From Cellulosilyticum sp. I15G10I2 (lineage in GTDB: Bacteria > Bacillota > Clostridia > Lachnospirales > Cellulosilyticaceae): a DNA stretch of 64,000 bases. Location of the stretch: contig NZ_FMMP01000006.1 of assembly GCF_900095725.1 (NCBI RefSeq), positions 434,001 to 498,000 of the forward strand. The letters are read 5' to 3'. Each line of letters starts with the position of its first letter. Positions within the stretch are counted from its first letter, which is position 1. Positions 52,346 through 61,820 of this stretch are shown piece by piece. Below the pieces are notes generated by a model. That model was not told the origin of the DNA, ran no database searches, and was given only the letters and a program-made list of their open reading frames with translations. Made by a program: the position numbers and the translations under genes.

Positions 52346-54361
52346 ATGTCTAAAATAAGAGTATATGAAGTCGCAAAACAATTAGATATAAGTAGTAAGG
52401 AAATAATGGATAAGCTAAAAGAATATGGTTTTGAAGTACATAGCCATATGAGTACTTTAGAGAATGATGAAGCAGAACTGATAGTAAAATATTATAAAGA
52501 ATTAGCAGAAAAAAATTCTAGCAAAGAGACTGGTGATAGTATAGACGCGAAAAATGATAATATACCCGAAGTAACAGAAATTATTGAAATTGATGAAGAG
52601 ACGGAAGATATTAAAGTTGTTCACTTACCTCCGGCTATTTCAATTAAAGATTTAGCAGAAAAATTAGATGCAGTTCCTACTGATATTATTAAACGCTTGA
52701 TGAAAAAAGGGAAAATTGCAACTATTAATCAAGAGATTGATTTTGAATTAGCAGCTCAAATAGCGGAAGAATTTGATATTTTAGTTGAGCCAGAAGAAGA
52801 AAAAGATTTAATGGAAGAAATATTTGGAGAGATTGAAGATACAGAGGATGAATTAGTCGAAAGACCTCCAGTTGTTGTTGTAATGGGACATGTTGACCAT
52901 GGAAAAACTTCATTGCTTGATGCCGTACGTTCAACTAATGTAACTGCAAAAGAAGCAGGAGGCATTACACAACATATAGGGGCTTCATCTATTAGCATTA
53001 ATGGTAAAAAAATTACCTTTTTAGATACTCCAGGCCATGCTGCGTTTACTGCAATGCGTATGCGGGGGGCACAAGTTACGGATATTGCTATTTTAGTTGT
53101 AGCAGCTGATGATGGCGTAATGCCACAGACTATTGAAGCTATCAATCATGCTAAAGCGGCAAATGTACAAATTATAGTAGCTATGAATAAAATGGATAAG
53201 CAAGGCGCAAATCCTGATAGAGTAAAACAGGAGCTTGCAGATCATGGACTGCTTGTGGAAGAATGGGGCGGAGATACTATATGTGTACCTGTGTCAGCGA
53301 TTAAAGGAGAAGGCTTAGATACGCTTTTAGAGATGGTACTTCTTGTTGCAGAAATGTCAGATCTTAAAGCAAATCCTAATAGAAAAGCTAGAGGAACTAT
53401 TATAGAAGCACAACTAGATAAAGGAAGAGGACCAGTTGCTACAGTACTTGTACAAAGCGGTACATTAAAAATTGGGGATCCTATAGTGGCTGGAGCTTCA
53501 TATGGGCGCATCAGAGCCATGGTAGATGACAAAGGAAGAGCAGTTAAAAAGGTTGGGCCATCAACACCAGTTGAAATATTAGGGCTTAATGAAGTGCCAA
53601 CAGCAGGAGATATGTTCTATGTTGCCAATAGTGATAAACAAGCTAGACAAGTTGCTGAGCAAATTAAAGCACAAGGCAGAGTGCAGTTAATCGGACAAAC
53701 ACCTCAGAAAGTTTCTCTAGATGATTTATTTACTCAAATTCAAGAAGGAAAAATGAAAGAATTAAATATAGTTATTAAGGCTGATGTACAAGGATCTGTT
53801 GAAGCAGTACGCCAAAGTTTAGAAAGACTAAGCAATGACGAAGTGAGAATCAGAACTTTACATGGAGGGGTAGGAACGATTACAGAATCTGATGTTATGT
53901 TAGCTTCTGCATCCGGAGCTATTATTATAGGATTTAATGTAAGACCTGAGGCAACTACAAAAGCTATCGCAGAAAAAGAACAAGTAGATATAAGATTATA
54001 CCGTGTTATCTATAGTGCGATAGAAGACATACAAGCTGCTATGAAAGGAATGCTTGATCCAGAATATATTGAAAAAGTAATTGGCCATGCACAAGTTAGA
54101 CAAACATTTAAAGTATCTGGTGTGGGTACAGTAGGCGGAGCTTATGTGCAAGATGGAAAGATAGTTAGAAATTCAGGTGTGCGTATTGTACGTGATGGTA
54201 TTGTCATTTATGAAGGGCATCTTACTTCGCTTAAAAGGTTTAAAGATGACGCAAAAGAAGTTAATACGGGCTATGAATGCGGCGTTATGTTTGAACGGTT
54301 TAACGACCTTAAAGAAGGGGATATTGTAGAGGCCTTTATTATGGAAGAAGTACCTAGATAA
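52346..54361 (+). CDS. infB: Translation initiation factor IF-2
   Basis: IF-2 brings initiator tRNA to the ribosome and promotes subunit joining. The 671-residue protein has an N-terminal IF2_N helical domain twice (about 1-55 and 90-145), a G domain with GHVDHGKTS (181-189), DTPGHAAF and NKMDK, then domains II, III and C2 (about 570-670). It is shorter than many IF-2 proteins because the low-complexity linker is short. Confidence 0.97.
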   Translation: MSKIRVYEVAKQLDISSKEIMDKLKEYGFEVHSHMSTLENDEAELIVKYYKELAEKNSSKETGDSIDAKNDNIPEVTEIIEIDEETEDIKVVHLPPAISIKDLAEKLDAVPTDIIKRLMKKGKIATINQEIDFELAAQIAEEFDILVEPEEEKDLMEEIFGEIEDTEDELVERPPVVVVMGHVDHGKTSLLDAVRSTNVTAKEAGGITQHIGASSISINGKKITFLDTPGHAAFTAMRMRGAQVTDIAILVVAADDGVMPQTIEAINHAKAANVQIIVAMNKMDKQGANPDRVKQELADHGLLVEEWGGDTICVPVSAIKGEGLDTLLEMVLLVAEMSDLKANPNRKARGTIIEAQLDKGRGPVATVLVQSGTLKIGDPIVAGASYGRIRAMVDDKGRAVKKVGPSTPVEILGLNEVPTAGDMFYVANSDKQARQVAEQIKAQGRVQLIGQTPQKVSLDDLFTQIQEGKMKELNIVIKADVQGSVEAVRQSLERLSNDEVRIRTLHGGVGTITESDVMLASASGAIIIGFNVRPEATTKAIAEKEQVDIRLYRVIYSAIEDIQAAMKGMLDPEYIEKVIGHAQVRQTFKVSGVGTVGGAYVQDGKIVRNSGVRIVRDGIVIYEGHLTSLKRFKDDAKEVNTGYECGVMFERFNDLKEGDIVEAFIMEEVPR

Positions 54362-54396
54362 GAAACACATATGTTTAATAAAGAAAGGGATATACT

Positions 54397-54753
54397 ATGT
54401 CGATGCAAAGAATGACTAGAATCAATGAAGAAATTAAAAAAGAACTCTCACAATTAATTAGTTACGAGATAAAAGACCCTAGAGTTAATGATACCATGGT
54501 TAGTATAGTGGAAGTAGAAACAACTAATGATTTAAAGACTTCTAAAGTATATATCAGTGTCTTACAAGACAATAAAAAAGAAGATGTTATAAATGGTTTA
54601 AATGCAGCACAAGGCTTTATCAGAAAAGAAATTGCTAGACGCATAAACCTTAGAAACACACCAGAGTTTATCTTCAAATTAGATAAGTCTATAGAATATG
54701 GTATGCATATGTCAAAAATAATACAAGATGTGATGAAAGATAGTGATAAATAA
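54397..54753 (+). CDS. rbfA: Ribosome-binding factor A
   Basis: RbfA is a small KH-like factor needed for late 16S rRNA processing and cold growth. The 118-residue protein contains RINEEIKKELSQLISYEIKDPRV and AQGFIRKEIARRINLRNTPE. It overlaps the DHH phosphoesterase gene by one base. Confidence 0.95.
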   Translation: MSMQRMTRINEEIKKELSQLISYEIKDPRVNDTMVSIVEVETTNDLKTSKVYISVLQDNKKEDVINGLNAAQGFIRKEIARRINLRNTPEFIFKLDKSIEYGMHMSKIIQDVMKDSDK

Positions 54754-55694
54754 TGATAGATAATATTATTAATGTTATCAAAAACTCCCAGCATGTGTTA
54801 TTGGCAGCTCATGAAAATCCTGATGGAGATGCAATGGGTTCATTAGTAGGTATGGCTAATATTTGCAAATTTTTTAATGTGGCTTATACAGTTCTTCTAG
54901 AACGTATACCTGATGAATATACTTTTCTTTTAAATGATATATGTGTAAGCCAAGCTTTTTCGGGTAACTATGATACTTTCATTAGTTTAGATTGCGGAGA
55001 CGTTGAAAGATTAGGAAATCTAAAGTTTTACTTTGAAAAAGCTGAAAGTACAATCAATATAGACCATCATGAAACGAATAATCATTTTGGAAAGTATAAC
55101 TATGTGCAAAAAGATGCCTCTTCCACATCAGAATTAATATTTAATATCGTAGATCAAGCAGCTATTTTACTTACACAAAACATGTGTGAAGCGCTTTTTA
55201 CAGGGATTGTGACAGATACAGGAGGATTTATGCACTCTTGTACACAGTCAAGTACACATGCAGCGGCAGCAAAGCTTCTTCAAATTCCTTTTGATTTTAG
55301 TACCATTTATTATCGTCTCATACATCAAAAAACAGAAAATACAGTGCATTTACAAAGTATAGCTGCCAGACGTCTGACAAAGTTATGCAGTGGTAAGGTT
55401 TTTCTTAGTTATATTGATGATGCGGATTTAGAGGCTCATCATGCGAGTAGAGATGAAGCATCGGGCATAGTCTCCTATATTAAAAATATTAAAGGCTGTG
55501 AAGTAGCAGTCTTTATATATCCCAGCAATACGCCAGGGGCCTATAAGATGAGTCTAAGAAGTAATGCACCACATGATGTAGCAAAACTAGCATCTAGCTT
55601 TGGCGGCGGTGGTCATGTAAGAGCGGCTGGAGCCACTATTTGGGGCACATTAAGTGAGGTTATTCATAAAGTAGAACAAAGTTTGAATTTTTAA
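54753..55694 (+). CDS. nrnA: DHH-family nanoRNase/pAp phosphatase NrnA
   Basis: NrnA degrades very short RNAs and dephosphorylates pAp. The 313-residue protein has the DHH metal motifs HENPDGDAMGS (near 22-32), SLDCGD, NIDHHETN and, in the C-terminal DHHA1 domain, SFGGGGHVRAAG. Its place between rbfA and truB is the usual Firmicutes order. Confidence 0.94.
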   Translation: MIDNIINVIKNSQHVLLAAHENPDGDAMGSLVGMANICKFFNVAYTVLLERIPDEYTFLLNDICVSQAFSGNYDTFISLDCGDVERLGNLKFYFEKAESTINIDHHETNNHFGKYNYVQKDASSTSELIFNIVDQAAILLTQNMCEALFTGIVTDTGGFMHSCTQSSTHAAAAKLLQIPFDFSTIYYRLIHQKTENTVHLQSIAARRLTKLCSGKVFLSYIDDADLEAHHASRDEASGIVSYIKNIKGCEVAVFIYPSNTPGAYKMSLRSNAPHDVAKLASSFGGGGHVRAAGATIWGTLSEVIHKVEQSLNF

Positions 55695-55757
55695 GAAGAG
55701 AAGCTTGTGTATATGTCTTGGTAAAGTGTGACAATGGTATTTGAGGAAGGATACATC

Positions 55758-56657
55758 ATGTTTAATGGAATTATTAATATCTACAAAGAAAAAGGCTATA
55801 CATCTCATGATGTAGTTGCAAAAGCAAGAAAAATAATTGGACAGAAGAAGATAGGACATACAGGAACACTTGATCCTGAAGCGGAGGGGGTTTTGCCGCT
55901 GTGCATGGGCCATGCCACTAAAGCTGTACAATATATCACAGATGCAGATAAATGCTATGAAGCAGAAGTTATACTAGGTGCCTATACAACGACGGAAGAT
56001 AGTACTGGAGAAATTATAGAAACTTTTGATGTGAATGTAACTAAGGAAAAAATTGAAGAGGCAGTAGCTTCGTTTAAAGGACTATATCTTCAAGTCCCTC
56101 CTATGTATTCAGCTATTAAGATCAATGGGATAAGGTTATATGAACTGGCAAGAAAAGGGATTGTTGTTGACAGGCCCCAAAGAGAAGTTACTATTTATGA
56201 GTGTAGAGTAACCGAGTGGCTTACTGATGAGCGTTTTAAAATAGTAGTACATTGTTCAAAAGGAACATATATTAGAACACTTTGCACTGATATTGGTAAA
56301 ATCCTTGGATGTGGTGCCTATATGGGAGAGCTATTAAGAACTAAAGTTGGTAAGTATACATTAAAAGACAGTGTTAAATTAGATTTTTTAGCCACACATC
56401 AAGAAAAAATACAAGATTATACAGATTCAATAGAAGAAATTTTTAAAGAGTTAAAAAAAGTAAGTGTAAAGAGTTCGGCCAATAAATTACTTTATAATGG
56501 TAATAAACTAGATGTAAATCAACTGATAGATTTTAAAAGTGAATTTAAAAATGAAATAGTTAGAGTTTATGATAGCAATAATCTATTTATAGCACTTTAT
56601 AAATTTGATTATAAAGGTAATTGCCTGCAAGTGGAAAAGATGTTTAAGAACCCATAA
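55758..56657 (+). CDS. truB: tRNA pseudouridine(55) synthase
   Basis: TruB makes pseudouridine 55 in the T loop of tRNAs. The 299-residue protein has the catalytic KIGHTGTLDPEAEGVLP with D39 and the C-terminal segment with CSKGTYIRTLCTDIG. ATG 55758 after GAGGAAGG is preferred to an upstream in-frame ATG at 55728. Confidence 0.96.
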   Translation: MFNGIINIYKEKGYTSHDVVAKARKIIGQKKIGHTGTLDPEAEGVLPLCMGHATKAVQYITDADKCYEAEVILGAYTTTEDSTGEIIETFDVNVTKEKIEEAVASFKGLYLQVPPMYSAIKINGIRLYELARKGIVVDRPQREVTIYECRVTEWLTDERFKIVVHCSKGTYIRTLCTDIGKILGCGAYMGELLRTKVGKYTLKDSVKLDFLATHQEKIQDYTDSIEEIFKELKKVSVKSSANKLLYNGNKLDVNQLIDFKSEFKNEIVRVYDSNNLFIALYKFDYKGNCLQVEKMFKNP

Positions 56658-56662
56658 AATTT

Positions 56663-56696
56663 AGCTCCTTTCAATGAATAAGATAAGGAGCTTTTT
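56663..56696 (+). terminator. Terminator after truB
   Basis: AGCTCCTT (56663-56670) pairs with AAGGAGCT (56685-56692), 8 bp with a 14-nt loop, followed by five T. Confidence 0.88.
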
Positions 56697-56757
56697 GTAT
56701 AGGTACATAACTTAAGCGGTGCATCGCGTATACTCTAATAGATGCCTAAGATCACTA

Positions 56758-56785
56758 TGGACAGAACGTATATTTTAGGTATAAT
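56758..56785 (+). promoter_or_regulatory. Sigma-A promoter for ribF
   Basis: TGGACA at 56758-56763 and TATAAT at 56780-56785 are 16 bp apart. Confidence 0.65.
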
Positions 56786-56824
56786 ATGAAGTTAAAATTA
56801 ATTTAGTAGCAAGAGGTGGATAGG

Positions 56825-57766
56825 ATGCAATATATTTATGGAACAACAGATATTAGTCAAAAAAAGAACAGTATAGTTGTTCTAGGGAATTTTGACGGGG
56901 TGCATATAGGTCATCAAAAGTTATTTGAGGTGGCAGCACAAAAAGCGGAAGAAGAGAGGTTGCAAATAGTCGTTTTTTCTTTCTATCCACATCCAAGCTG
57001 GGTTATTGGCAACACGCCTAAGCCTCTACTTATGTCCAGACGAGATAAAGAAGAAACAATTAAAAAATTTCAAGTAGATGTTTTGATAGAGTATCCCTTT
57101 ACAACAGAATTTGCTAGTATTTCAGCAGAAAAATTTTTTATAGAAATTTTAATGACGCAGTTAAGGGCTAAAGTTATTATTATTGGAAGCAATTATTTTT
57201 TTGGAAGAAAGAAAGAGGGCAATCAATATTATTTACGTGAACTAGGCCAAAAATATAACTGTAAAGTTTGTATTGTTGATACGGTTAAAATAGAGGGGAA
57301 AACGATATCAAGTTCAACGATCAGGGACTTAATCGTTAAAGGGGATATAGAAACAGCAAATAAGCTCTTAGGGCACCCGTATTCAGTTGTTGGAAATGTA
57401 ATACAAGGCAAGCAATTAGGTAGAACAATTGGATTTCCTACAATTAACATTATGGCAGAGCCAGATAGAATCTATCCGCCCAAGGGGGTATATGCTACAA
57501 AAATACACGTATATAATAGGACATATTGGGGTATGACTAATATAGGTTATAATCCTACTGTAAGTGGGACTGATAAAATGATTGAAACCCATATTTTTGA
57601 TTTTGATGAACAGTTATATGATCAAGAAGTTACAATTTATTTTTATAGGACTATTAGACCTGAACAAAAGTTTGAGAGTTTAACTTTACTTGCAGATCAA
57701 ATTAAGCAAGATAAGGAGCAGGTACAAACGTTTTTTAGATCTTTCGAGAAATCTTTAGACAAATAG
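56825..57766 (+). CDS. ribF: Riboflavin kinase / FAD synthetase
   Basis: RibF turns riboflavin into FMN and then FAD. The 313-residue bifunctional protein has an N-terminal adenylyltransferase domain with GNFDGVHIGH at residues 21-30 and ISSSTIRD near 163. The C-terminal kinase domain contains GRTIGFPTINI and PPKGVYA. ATG 56825 with GAGG 8 nt ahead is preferred over GTG 56816. It is monocistronic. Confidence 0.95.
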   Translation: MQYIYGTTDISQKKNSIVVLGNFDGVHIGHQKLFEVAAQKAEEERLQIVVFSFYPHPSWVIGNTPKPLLMSRRDKEETIKKFQVDVLIEYPFTTEFASISAEKFFIEILMTQLRAKVIIIGSNYFFGRKKEGNQYYLRELGQKYNCKVCIVDTVKIEGKTISSSTIRDLIVKGDIETANKLLGHPYSVVGNVIQGKQLGRTIGFPTINIMAEPDRIYPPKGVYATKIHVYNRTYWGMTNIGYNPTVSGTDKMIETHIFDFDEQLYDQEVTIYFYRTIRPEQKFESLTLLADQIKQDKEQVQTFFRSFEKSLDK

Positions 57767-57796
57767 TTTACAACAATATTGAATATATGCTATACT
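57767..57796 (+). promoter_or_regulatory. Sigma-A promoter for rpsO
   Basis: TTTACA at 57767-57772 and TATACT at 57791-57796 are 18 bp apart, starting on the base after the ribF stop. Confidence 0.7.
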
Positions 57797-57810
57797 GTTA
57801 GATGTTGTAT

Positions 57811-57855
57811 ACCATTACTCAGATATTGGAAACTCCGGCCATATCCTAGTAATAG
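57811..57855 (+). promoter_or_regulatory. Folded rpsO leader, possible S15 autoregulatory site
   Basis: An outer stem ATTACT/AGTAAT encloses an inner stem ATATTGG/CCATAT with one bulge and a 9-nt loop. The fold ends 20-25 nt before the ribosome site AAAGGAGG. S15 represses its own mRNA through leader structures in several phyla, including Geobacillus. Whether this one does so is inferred. Confidence 0.45.
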
Positions 57856-57884
57856 GTGCTATTTAAATTAAAGGAGGTCATTAT

Positions 57885-58148
57885 ATGACAAAAGAACGTA
57901 AACAAGAATTGATGGTAAAACATGGAAGAGCTGCTAACGATACAGGTTCTCCAGAAGTACAGATTGCTTTATTAACAGAAAGAATTAATCACTTAACAGA
58001 CCATTTACGCATGCATAAAAAAGATCACCATTCACGTCGTGGACTATTAATGATGGTTGGTAAAAGAAGAGGACTTTTGGATTATCTTATTAAGACTGAT
58101 ATTGAAAGATATCGTGCAATAATTGCTGAACTTGGCATTAGAAAATAA
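57885..58148 (+). CDS. rpsO: 30S ribosomal protein S15
   Basis: S15 is an early-binding 16S rRNA protein. The 87-residue protein has the full family sequence, with [23 protein letters not shown] and [26 protein letters not shown] precedes the start. It lies just before pnp, as in most bacteria. Confidence 0.98.
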   Translation: MTKERKQELMVKHGRAANDTGSPEVQIALLTERINHLTDHLRMHKKDHHSRRGLLMMVGKRRGLLDYLIKTDIERYRAIIAELGIRK

Positions 58149-58153
58149 TGAAG

Positions 58154-58178
58154 AGGGTGGAATATTCCGCCCTTTTTT
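58154..58178 (+). terminator. Terminator after rpsO
   Basis: AGGGTGGA pairs with TCCGCCCT (one G-U pair, 4-nt loop), followed by six or more T. Confidence 0.9.
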
Positions 58179-58196
58179 GTAAATCAAATTAATGAT

Positions 58197-58282
58197 AGAA
58201 GAGAAATAATGTTTTTGTGCAATGTTATAACTAGCTTACTTAAAAGATAGTTATAAGATTGCGCAACAAAAATTTCTCTTCT
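58197..58282 (+). promoter_or_regulatory. Long hairpin in the pnp leader
   Basis: An 86-nt irregular hairpin spans the rpsO-pnp gap. The base stem AGAAGAGAAA/TTTCTCTTCT is 10 bp exact, the middle stem pairs TTTTTGT and GCAAT with ACAAAAA and ATTGC around a small bulge, and the top stem TTATAACT/AGTTATAA is 8 bp. The loop is 58243-58257. It recalls the E. coli pnp leader hairpin that is cut by RNase III and used by PNPase to repress itself. That role is inferred here. Confidence 0.7.
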
Positions 58283-58315
58283 AAATCTTATTTCATTTAG
58301 AAAGGAAAGATAAAT

Positions 58316-60439
58316 ATGATAAAAAATTATTCAACAACTATAGCTGGAAGAAAGCTATCAGTAGAAATTGGGAAAGTCGCTGAACTTGCAACTGGTGCAG
58401 CTATGGTAAGTTATGGAGACACAGTAATTTTAGCGACAGTGGTGGCAAGTGATGAACCTAAAGAAGGAATTGACTTTTTTCCTCTGAGCATTAATTATGA
58501 AGAAAGATTTTATGCAATAGGTAAGATCCCAGGAGGATTTATAAAAAGGGAGGCTAGACCTTCAGAAAGAGCTATTCTTACATGCAGACTTATAGATAGA
58601 CCTATGCGCCCGCTATTTCCAAAAGATTATCGCAATGATGTTGTCATTACAGCAACTGTTTTATCAGTAGATCCAAATTGTAGTCCAGAAGTAACCGCAA
58701 TGATCGCAGCTTCACTTGTTGTAGATATTTCTGAGATACCATTTAAAGGGCCAGTTGCTTCAGTACAAGTCGGGTATATCGATGGTGAATTCGTTATTAA
58801 TCCAAATAATGAACAAAGAGTACAATCTAAACTTGCGCTTACGGTTTCTTCAAGTAGTGAAAAAGTAATGATGATTGAAGCAGGAGCAGATGAAATAGAA
58901 GAAGACATTATGTTCAATGCAATTATGAAAGGCCACGAAGTCAACCAAGAAATCGTTGCGTTTATGCAGAAGATTAAAGAGGATTGTGGTAAGCCTAAGA
59001 ATGAAGATTATGCGAAAGCAGGGGTTCCAGAAGATATTTTTTCAGATATCGTAGCACTTATTGGAGATGCTAAGATGGAAGAAGCTGTCTTTACAGATGA
59101 TAAACAAGTGAGGCAAAATCAACTTAAAGAACTTAAAGCATATGTTATTCAAAAACTTACTGAAGAAGGCAAAGAAGAACACCTTAGCTATTTAGAAGAT
59201 GCCTTCTACGCTTTTGAAAAGAAAACGGTAAGAAGAATGATATTAAAAGAATCAAAACGTCCAGATGGCCGTACCTTAGAAGAAATCAGACATTTGTCAG
59301 CAGAAGTAGATATACTGCCAAGAGCTCATGGAACAGGATTATTTTCAAGAGGACAAACTCAAGTACTGACTATTACGACCTTAGGTTCATTATCAGAGGC
59401 ACAAACATTAGATGGATTAGATGAACTTGAAGTTTCTAAAAGATATATGCATCATTATAATTTCCCACCCTTTTCAGTAGGAGAAGCAAGAATGCCTAGA
59501 GCACCTGGAAGAAGGGATATAGGTCATGGAGCGCTCGCAGAAAGAGCATTATTACCAGTACTTCCTTCAGAAGAAGAATTTCCATATGCTATTAGGCTTG
59601 TATCAGAAGTATTGAGTTCCAATGGATCAACTTCTCAAGCAAGTATATGTGGATCAACATTGTCGCTTATGGCAGCTGGCGTACCTATTAAAGCACCGGT
59701 AGCAGGGATATCTGTAGGGATAGTAACGGGAGAAACGGATGATGATTTTGTACTCTTAACAGATATTCAAGGCTTAGAAGACTTTTTTGGGGATATGGAC
59801 TTTAAAGTCGGAGGCACACATAAGGGTATTACCGCTATTCAAATGGATATGAAAATACAAGGACTTACTCCTGAAATTATTAAAGGTGCTTTAGAACAAA
59901 CCAGAAAAGCAAGATTATATATACTAGATGAAGTTATGTTAAAAGCAATTGAGGCACCTCGCAAAACATTATCACCTTATGCACCTGTTATTACGCAAAT
60001 CACTATAGACCCAGAAAAAATTAGTGAAGTGATTGGGCCAAAAGGAAAAGTAATCAATAAAATTATTGATGAAACAGGAGTTAAAATAGATATTGAAGAT
60101 GACGGAAGAGTGTTTATTTGTGGTAGTGACGCTGAAAAAGCTCGTTTAGCCATCAAGATGATAGAAGGCATTGCTAAGACAATTGAAGAAGGTCAAGTAT
60201 TTACCGGGAAAGTTGTTAAGCTTATGAACTTTGGTGCTTTTGTTGAGCTAGTGCCTGGCAAAGAGGGATTAGTTCATATTTCTCAATTTTCACATGAAAG
60301 AGTTGCTAAAGTTGAAGATGCGGTAGCCATCGGAGACGTAATTGAAGTAAAAGTAATAGAGATAGACAAGCAAGGACGCATTAATTTATCAAGAAAAGCA
60401 CTCTTAAAGAAACCAGAAAAAACAACTGAAGAAGAATAA
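58316..60439 (+). CDS. pnp: Polynucleotide phosphorylase
   Basis: PNPase is a trimeric phosphorolytic 3'-5' exoribonuclease. The 707-residue protein has two RNase PH domains (about 5-215 and 300-540, with GKIPGGFIKREARPSERAIL and PRAPGRRDIGHGALAERALLP), a KH domain (ISEVIGPKGKVINKIIDETG near 568), and an S1 domain (GKVVKLMNFGAFVELVPGKEGLVHISQ near 632). All parts are present. It is preceded by a long hairpin leader. Confidence 0.98.
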   Translation: MIKNYSTTIAGRKLSVEIGKVAELATGAAMVSYGDTVILATVVASDEPKEGIDFFPLSINYEERFYAIGKIPGGFIKREARPSERAILTCRLIDRPMRPLFPKDYRNDVVITATVLSVDPNCSPEVTAMIAASLVVDISEIPFKGPVASVQVGYIDGEFVINPNNEQRVQSKLALTVSSSSEKVMMIEAGADEIEEDIMFNAIMKGHEVNQEIVAFMQKIKEDCGKPKNEDYAKAGVPEDIFSDIVALIGDAKMEEAVFTDDKQVRQNQLKELKAYVIQKLTEEGKEEHLSYLEDAFYAFEKKTVRRMILKESKRPDGRTLEEIRHLSAEVDILPRAHGTGLFSRGQTQVLTITTLGSLSEAQTLDGLDELEVSKRYMHHYNFPPFSVGEARMPRAPGRRDIGHGALAERALLPVLPSEEEFPYAIRLVSEVLSSNGSTSQASICGSTLSLMAAGVPIKAPVAGISVGIVTGETDDDFVLLTDIQGLEDFFGDMDFKVGGTHKGITAIQMDMKIQGLTPEIIKGALEQTRKARLYILDEVMLKAIEAPRKTLSPYAPVITQITIDPEKISEVIGPKGKVINKIIDETGVKIDIEDDGRVFICGSDAEKARLAIKMIEGIAKTIEEGQVFTGKVVKLMNFGAFVELVPGKEGLVHISQFSHERVAKVEDAVAIGDVIEVKVIEIDKQGRINLSRKALLKKPEKTTEEE

Positions 60440-60449
60440 ATACTTTTAT

Positions 60450-60490
60450 GAGGGGCCTATAATTTATTATAGGCAACCTCTATCTTTTTT
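60450..60490 (+). terminator. Terminator after pnp
   Basis: GCCTATAA pairs with TTATAGGC, with an outer GAGG/CCTC, followed after TAT by six T. It separates pnp from the CPBP protease gene. Confidence 0.85.
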
Positions 60491-60513
60491 AATATCTATT
60501 AAGAGGGGAAGCT

Positions 60514-61188
60514 ATGTATAAAAAGTTGGAATGCAGTCTGCAAGCCTCTTTAACACTATTATGGTTTTTGGGCTGTCAGTGGATATTTATTTATTTGTTG
60601 AGATTATTCTTAAGGATGGACAGTTCTTCTTTTATGAAGATTTATAATGATCATATGTATAAAATTAACCTCTTTATACAAGTTTTTTGTCTGGCAGGTA
60701 TATTACTTAAAGATTTTATTTTAAAGAAAGACAGTTTTTCGGATTATCGTTATTTTAGAAAAGAGAAGATAGTCATTTATATTTGCTATGGCATAGTCTT
60801 ATGGTTTGTATCAAGTTTAATTAATATACTGCTTGGAGTTTTTTTTACTGAGTATGCTACGCAGGTACAACGATTGTTTTCAAATACTGAGCATATAGTA
60901 AGATGTTTAGTACTTGTTTTTTTTGCCCCTTTATTAGAGGAGTATGTTTTTAGAGGTAAGATACAAAATAAACTTAAGTTAGGATTTGGAAGATGGCAGG
61001 CCGTGATACTACAAGGGGCCGTCTTTGGCTTAATACATCCCTTGCCACTTCAGAAACTCTACGCAACATTTTTAGGAATAGGGTTTGGAATACTTAAGGA
61101 AAAAGAAAAAAATGTCCAAAGCACTACTATTATGCATATGACCATTAATGGTATTAGCTTTATAATAGGGACTTTATCAATAGTGTAA
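60514..61188 (+). CDS. CPBP family intramembrane metalloprotease
   Basis: This 224-residue membrane protein has about six hydrophobic segments and the CPBP (Abi) motifs. E142-E143-x3-R147 is seen in LEEYVFRG, a second His in FGLIH near 174, and a HxxxN-type motif in HMTIN near 205. The family includes the type II CAAX protease-like enzymes and bacteriocin self-immunity proteins. The substrate is unknown. It starts 23 bp after the pnp terminator and no promoter was identified. The flavin reductase gene follows closely. Confidence 0.88.
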   Translation: MYKKLECSLQASLTLLWFLGCQWIFIYLLRLFLRMDSSSFMKIYNDHMYKINLFIQVFCLAGILLKDFILKKDSFSDYRYFRKEKIVIYICYGIVLWFVSSLINILLGVFFTEYATQVQRLFSNTEHIVRCLVLVFFAPLLEEYVFRGKIQNKLKLGFGRWQAVILQGAVFGLIHPLPLQKLYATFLGIGFGILKEKEKNVQSTTIMHMTINGISFIIGTLSIV

Positions 61189-61211
61189 TTAGAATTTGTG
61201 GAGAGACTATT

Positions 61212-61799
61212 ATGAAACAAAAGTGGAAACCAGGAAATATGATATATCCTTTGCCAGCTGTAATGGTAAGCTGTGGCAATCATGAACATGCCAATATTAT
61301 CACGATAGCATGGACCGGGACAATCTGTACAAATCCGCCTATGACCTATGTTTCTATTAGACCATCAAGATATTCGTATGAGCTTATTAAAGAAACAGGC
61401 TGTTTTGTCATCAACCTTACAACCAGAAGACTCACAAAAGCCACTGATTATTGTGGTGTAAAATCAGGAAAAGATAGAGATAAGTTTAAAGATATGAGAC
61501 TTACTCCGAGTTACGAGAATGAAACGCACTGTCCAATGATCGATGAAAGTCCAGTTAATATCGAGTGCAAAGTGAAAGAGATACATGAATTAGGTTCACA
61601 TCACATGTTTATTGCTGATATTTTAAATGTATATGTTGATCCTCACTATATTGATGAGAAGGGTAAATTTCATTTAAATAAAACAGATCTTATTGCGTAT
61701 TCTCATGGTGCGTACTTAACCTTAGGGAAAGAGATAGGCACTTTTGGTTATTCAATTAAAAGTAAAAAGAAAGTAAAAAATACCAACAAAATGAAATAA
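61212..61799 (+). CDS. Flavin reductase family protein (FMN-binding split barrel)
   Basis: This 195-residue protein is of the DIM6/NTAB flavin reductase-like family. It begins with a short segment before YPLPAVMVSCG and has the flavin-binding pattern ANIITIAWTGTICTNPPMTYVSIRP and a TGCFVINL stretch. Such proteins bind FMN and may act as flavin reductases or oxidoreductases; the physiological partner is unknown. Its last seven codons lie in the arm of a bidirectional terminator. Confidence 0.87.
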   Translation: MKQKWKPGNMIYPLPAVMVSCGNHEHANIITIAWTGTICTNPPMTYVSIRPSRYSYELIKETGCFVINLTTRRLTKATDYCGVKSGKDRDKFKDMRLTPSYENETHCPMIDESPVNIECKVKEIHELGSHHMFIADILNVYVDPHYIDEKGKFHLNKTDLIAYSHGAYLTLGKEIGTFGYSIKSKKKVKNTNKMK

Positions 61800-61820
61800 T
61801 CCATTTTGTTGGTATTTTTT
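61775..61820. terminator. Bidirectional terminator with a 19-bp perfect stem
   Basis: Arms 61775-61793 and 61802-61820 are exact complements with an 8-nt loop. Each end is a run of A/T that becomes a U tail on the corresponding strand. The left arm is inside the flavin reductase coding end; the right arm reaches the first base of the stop codon of the opposite gene at 61820. It serves both converging genes. Confidence 0.93.
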
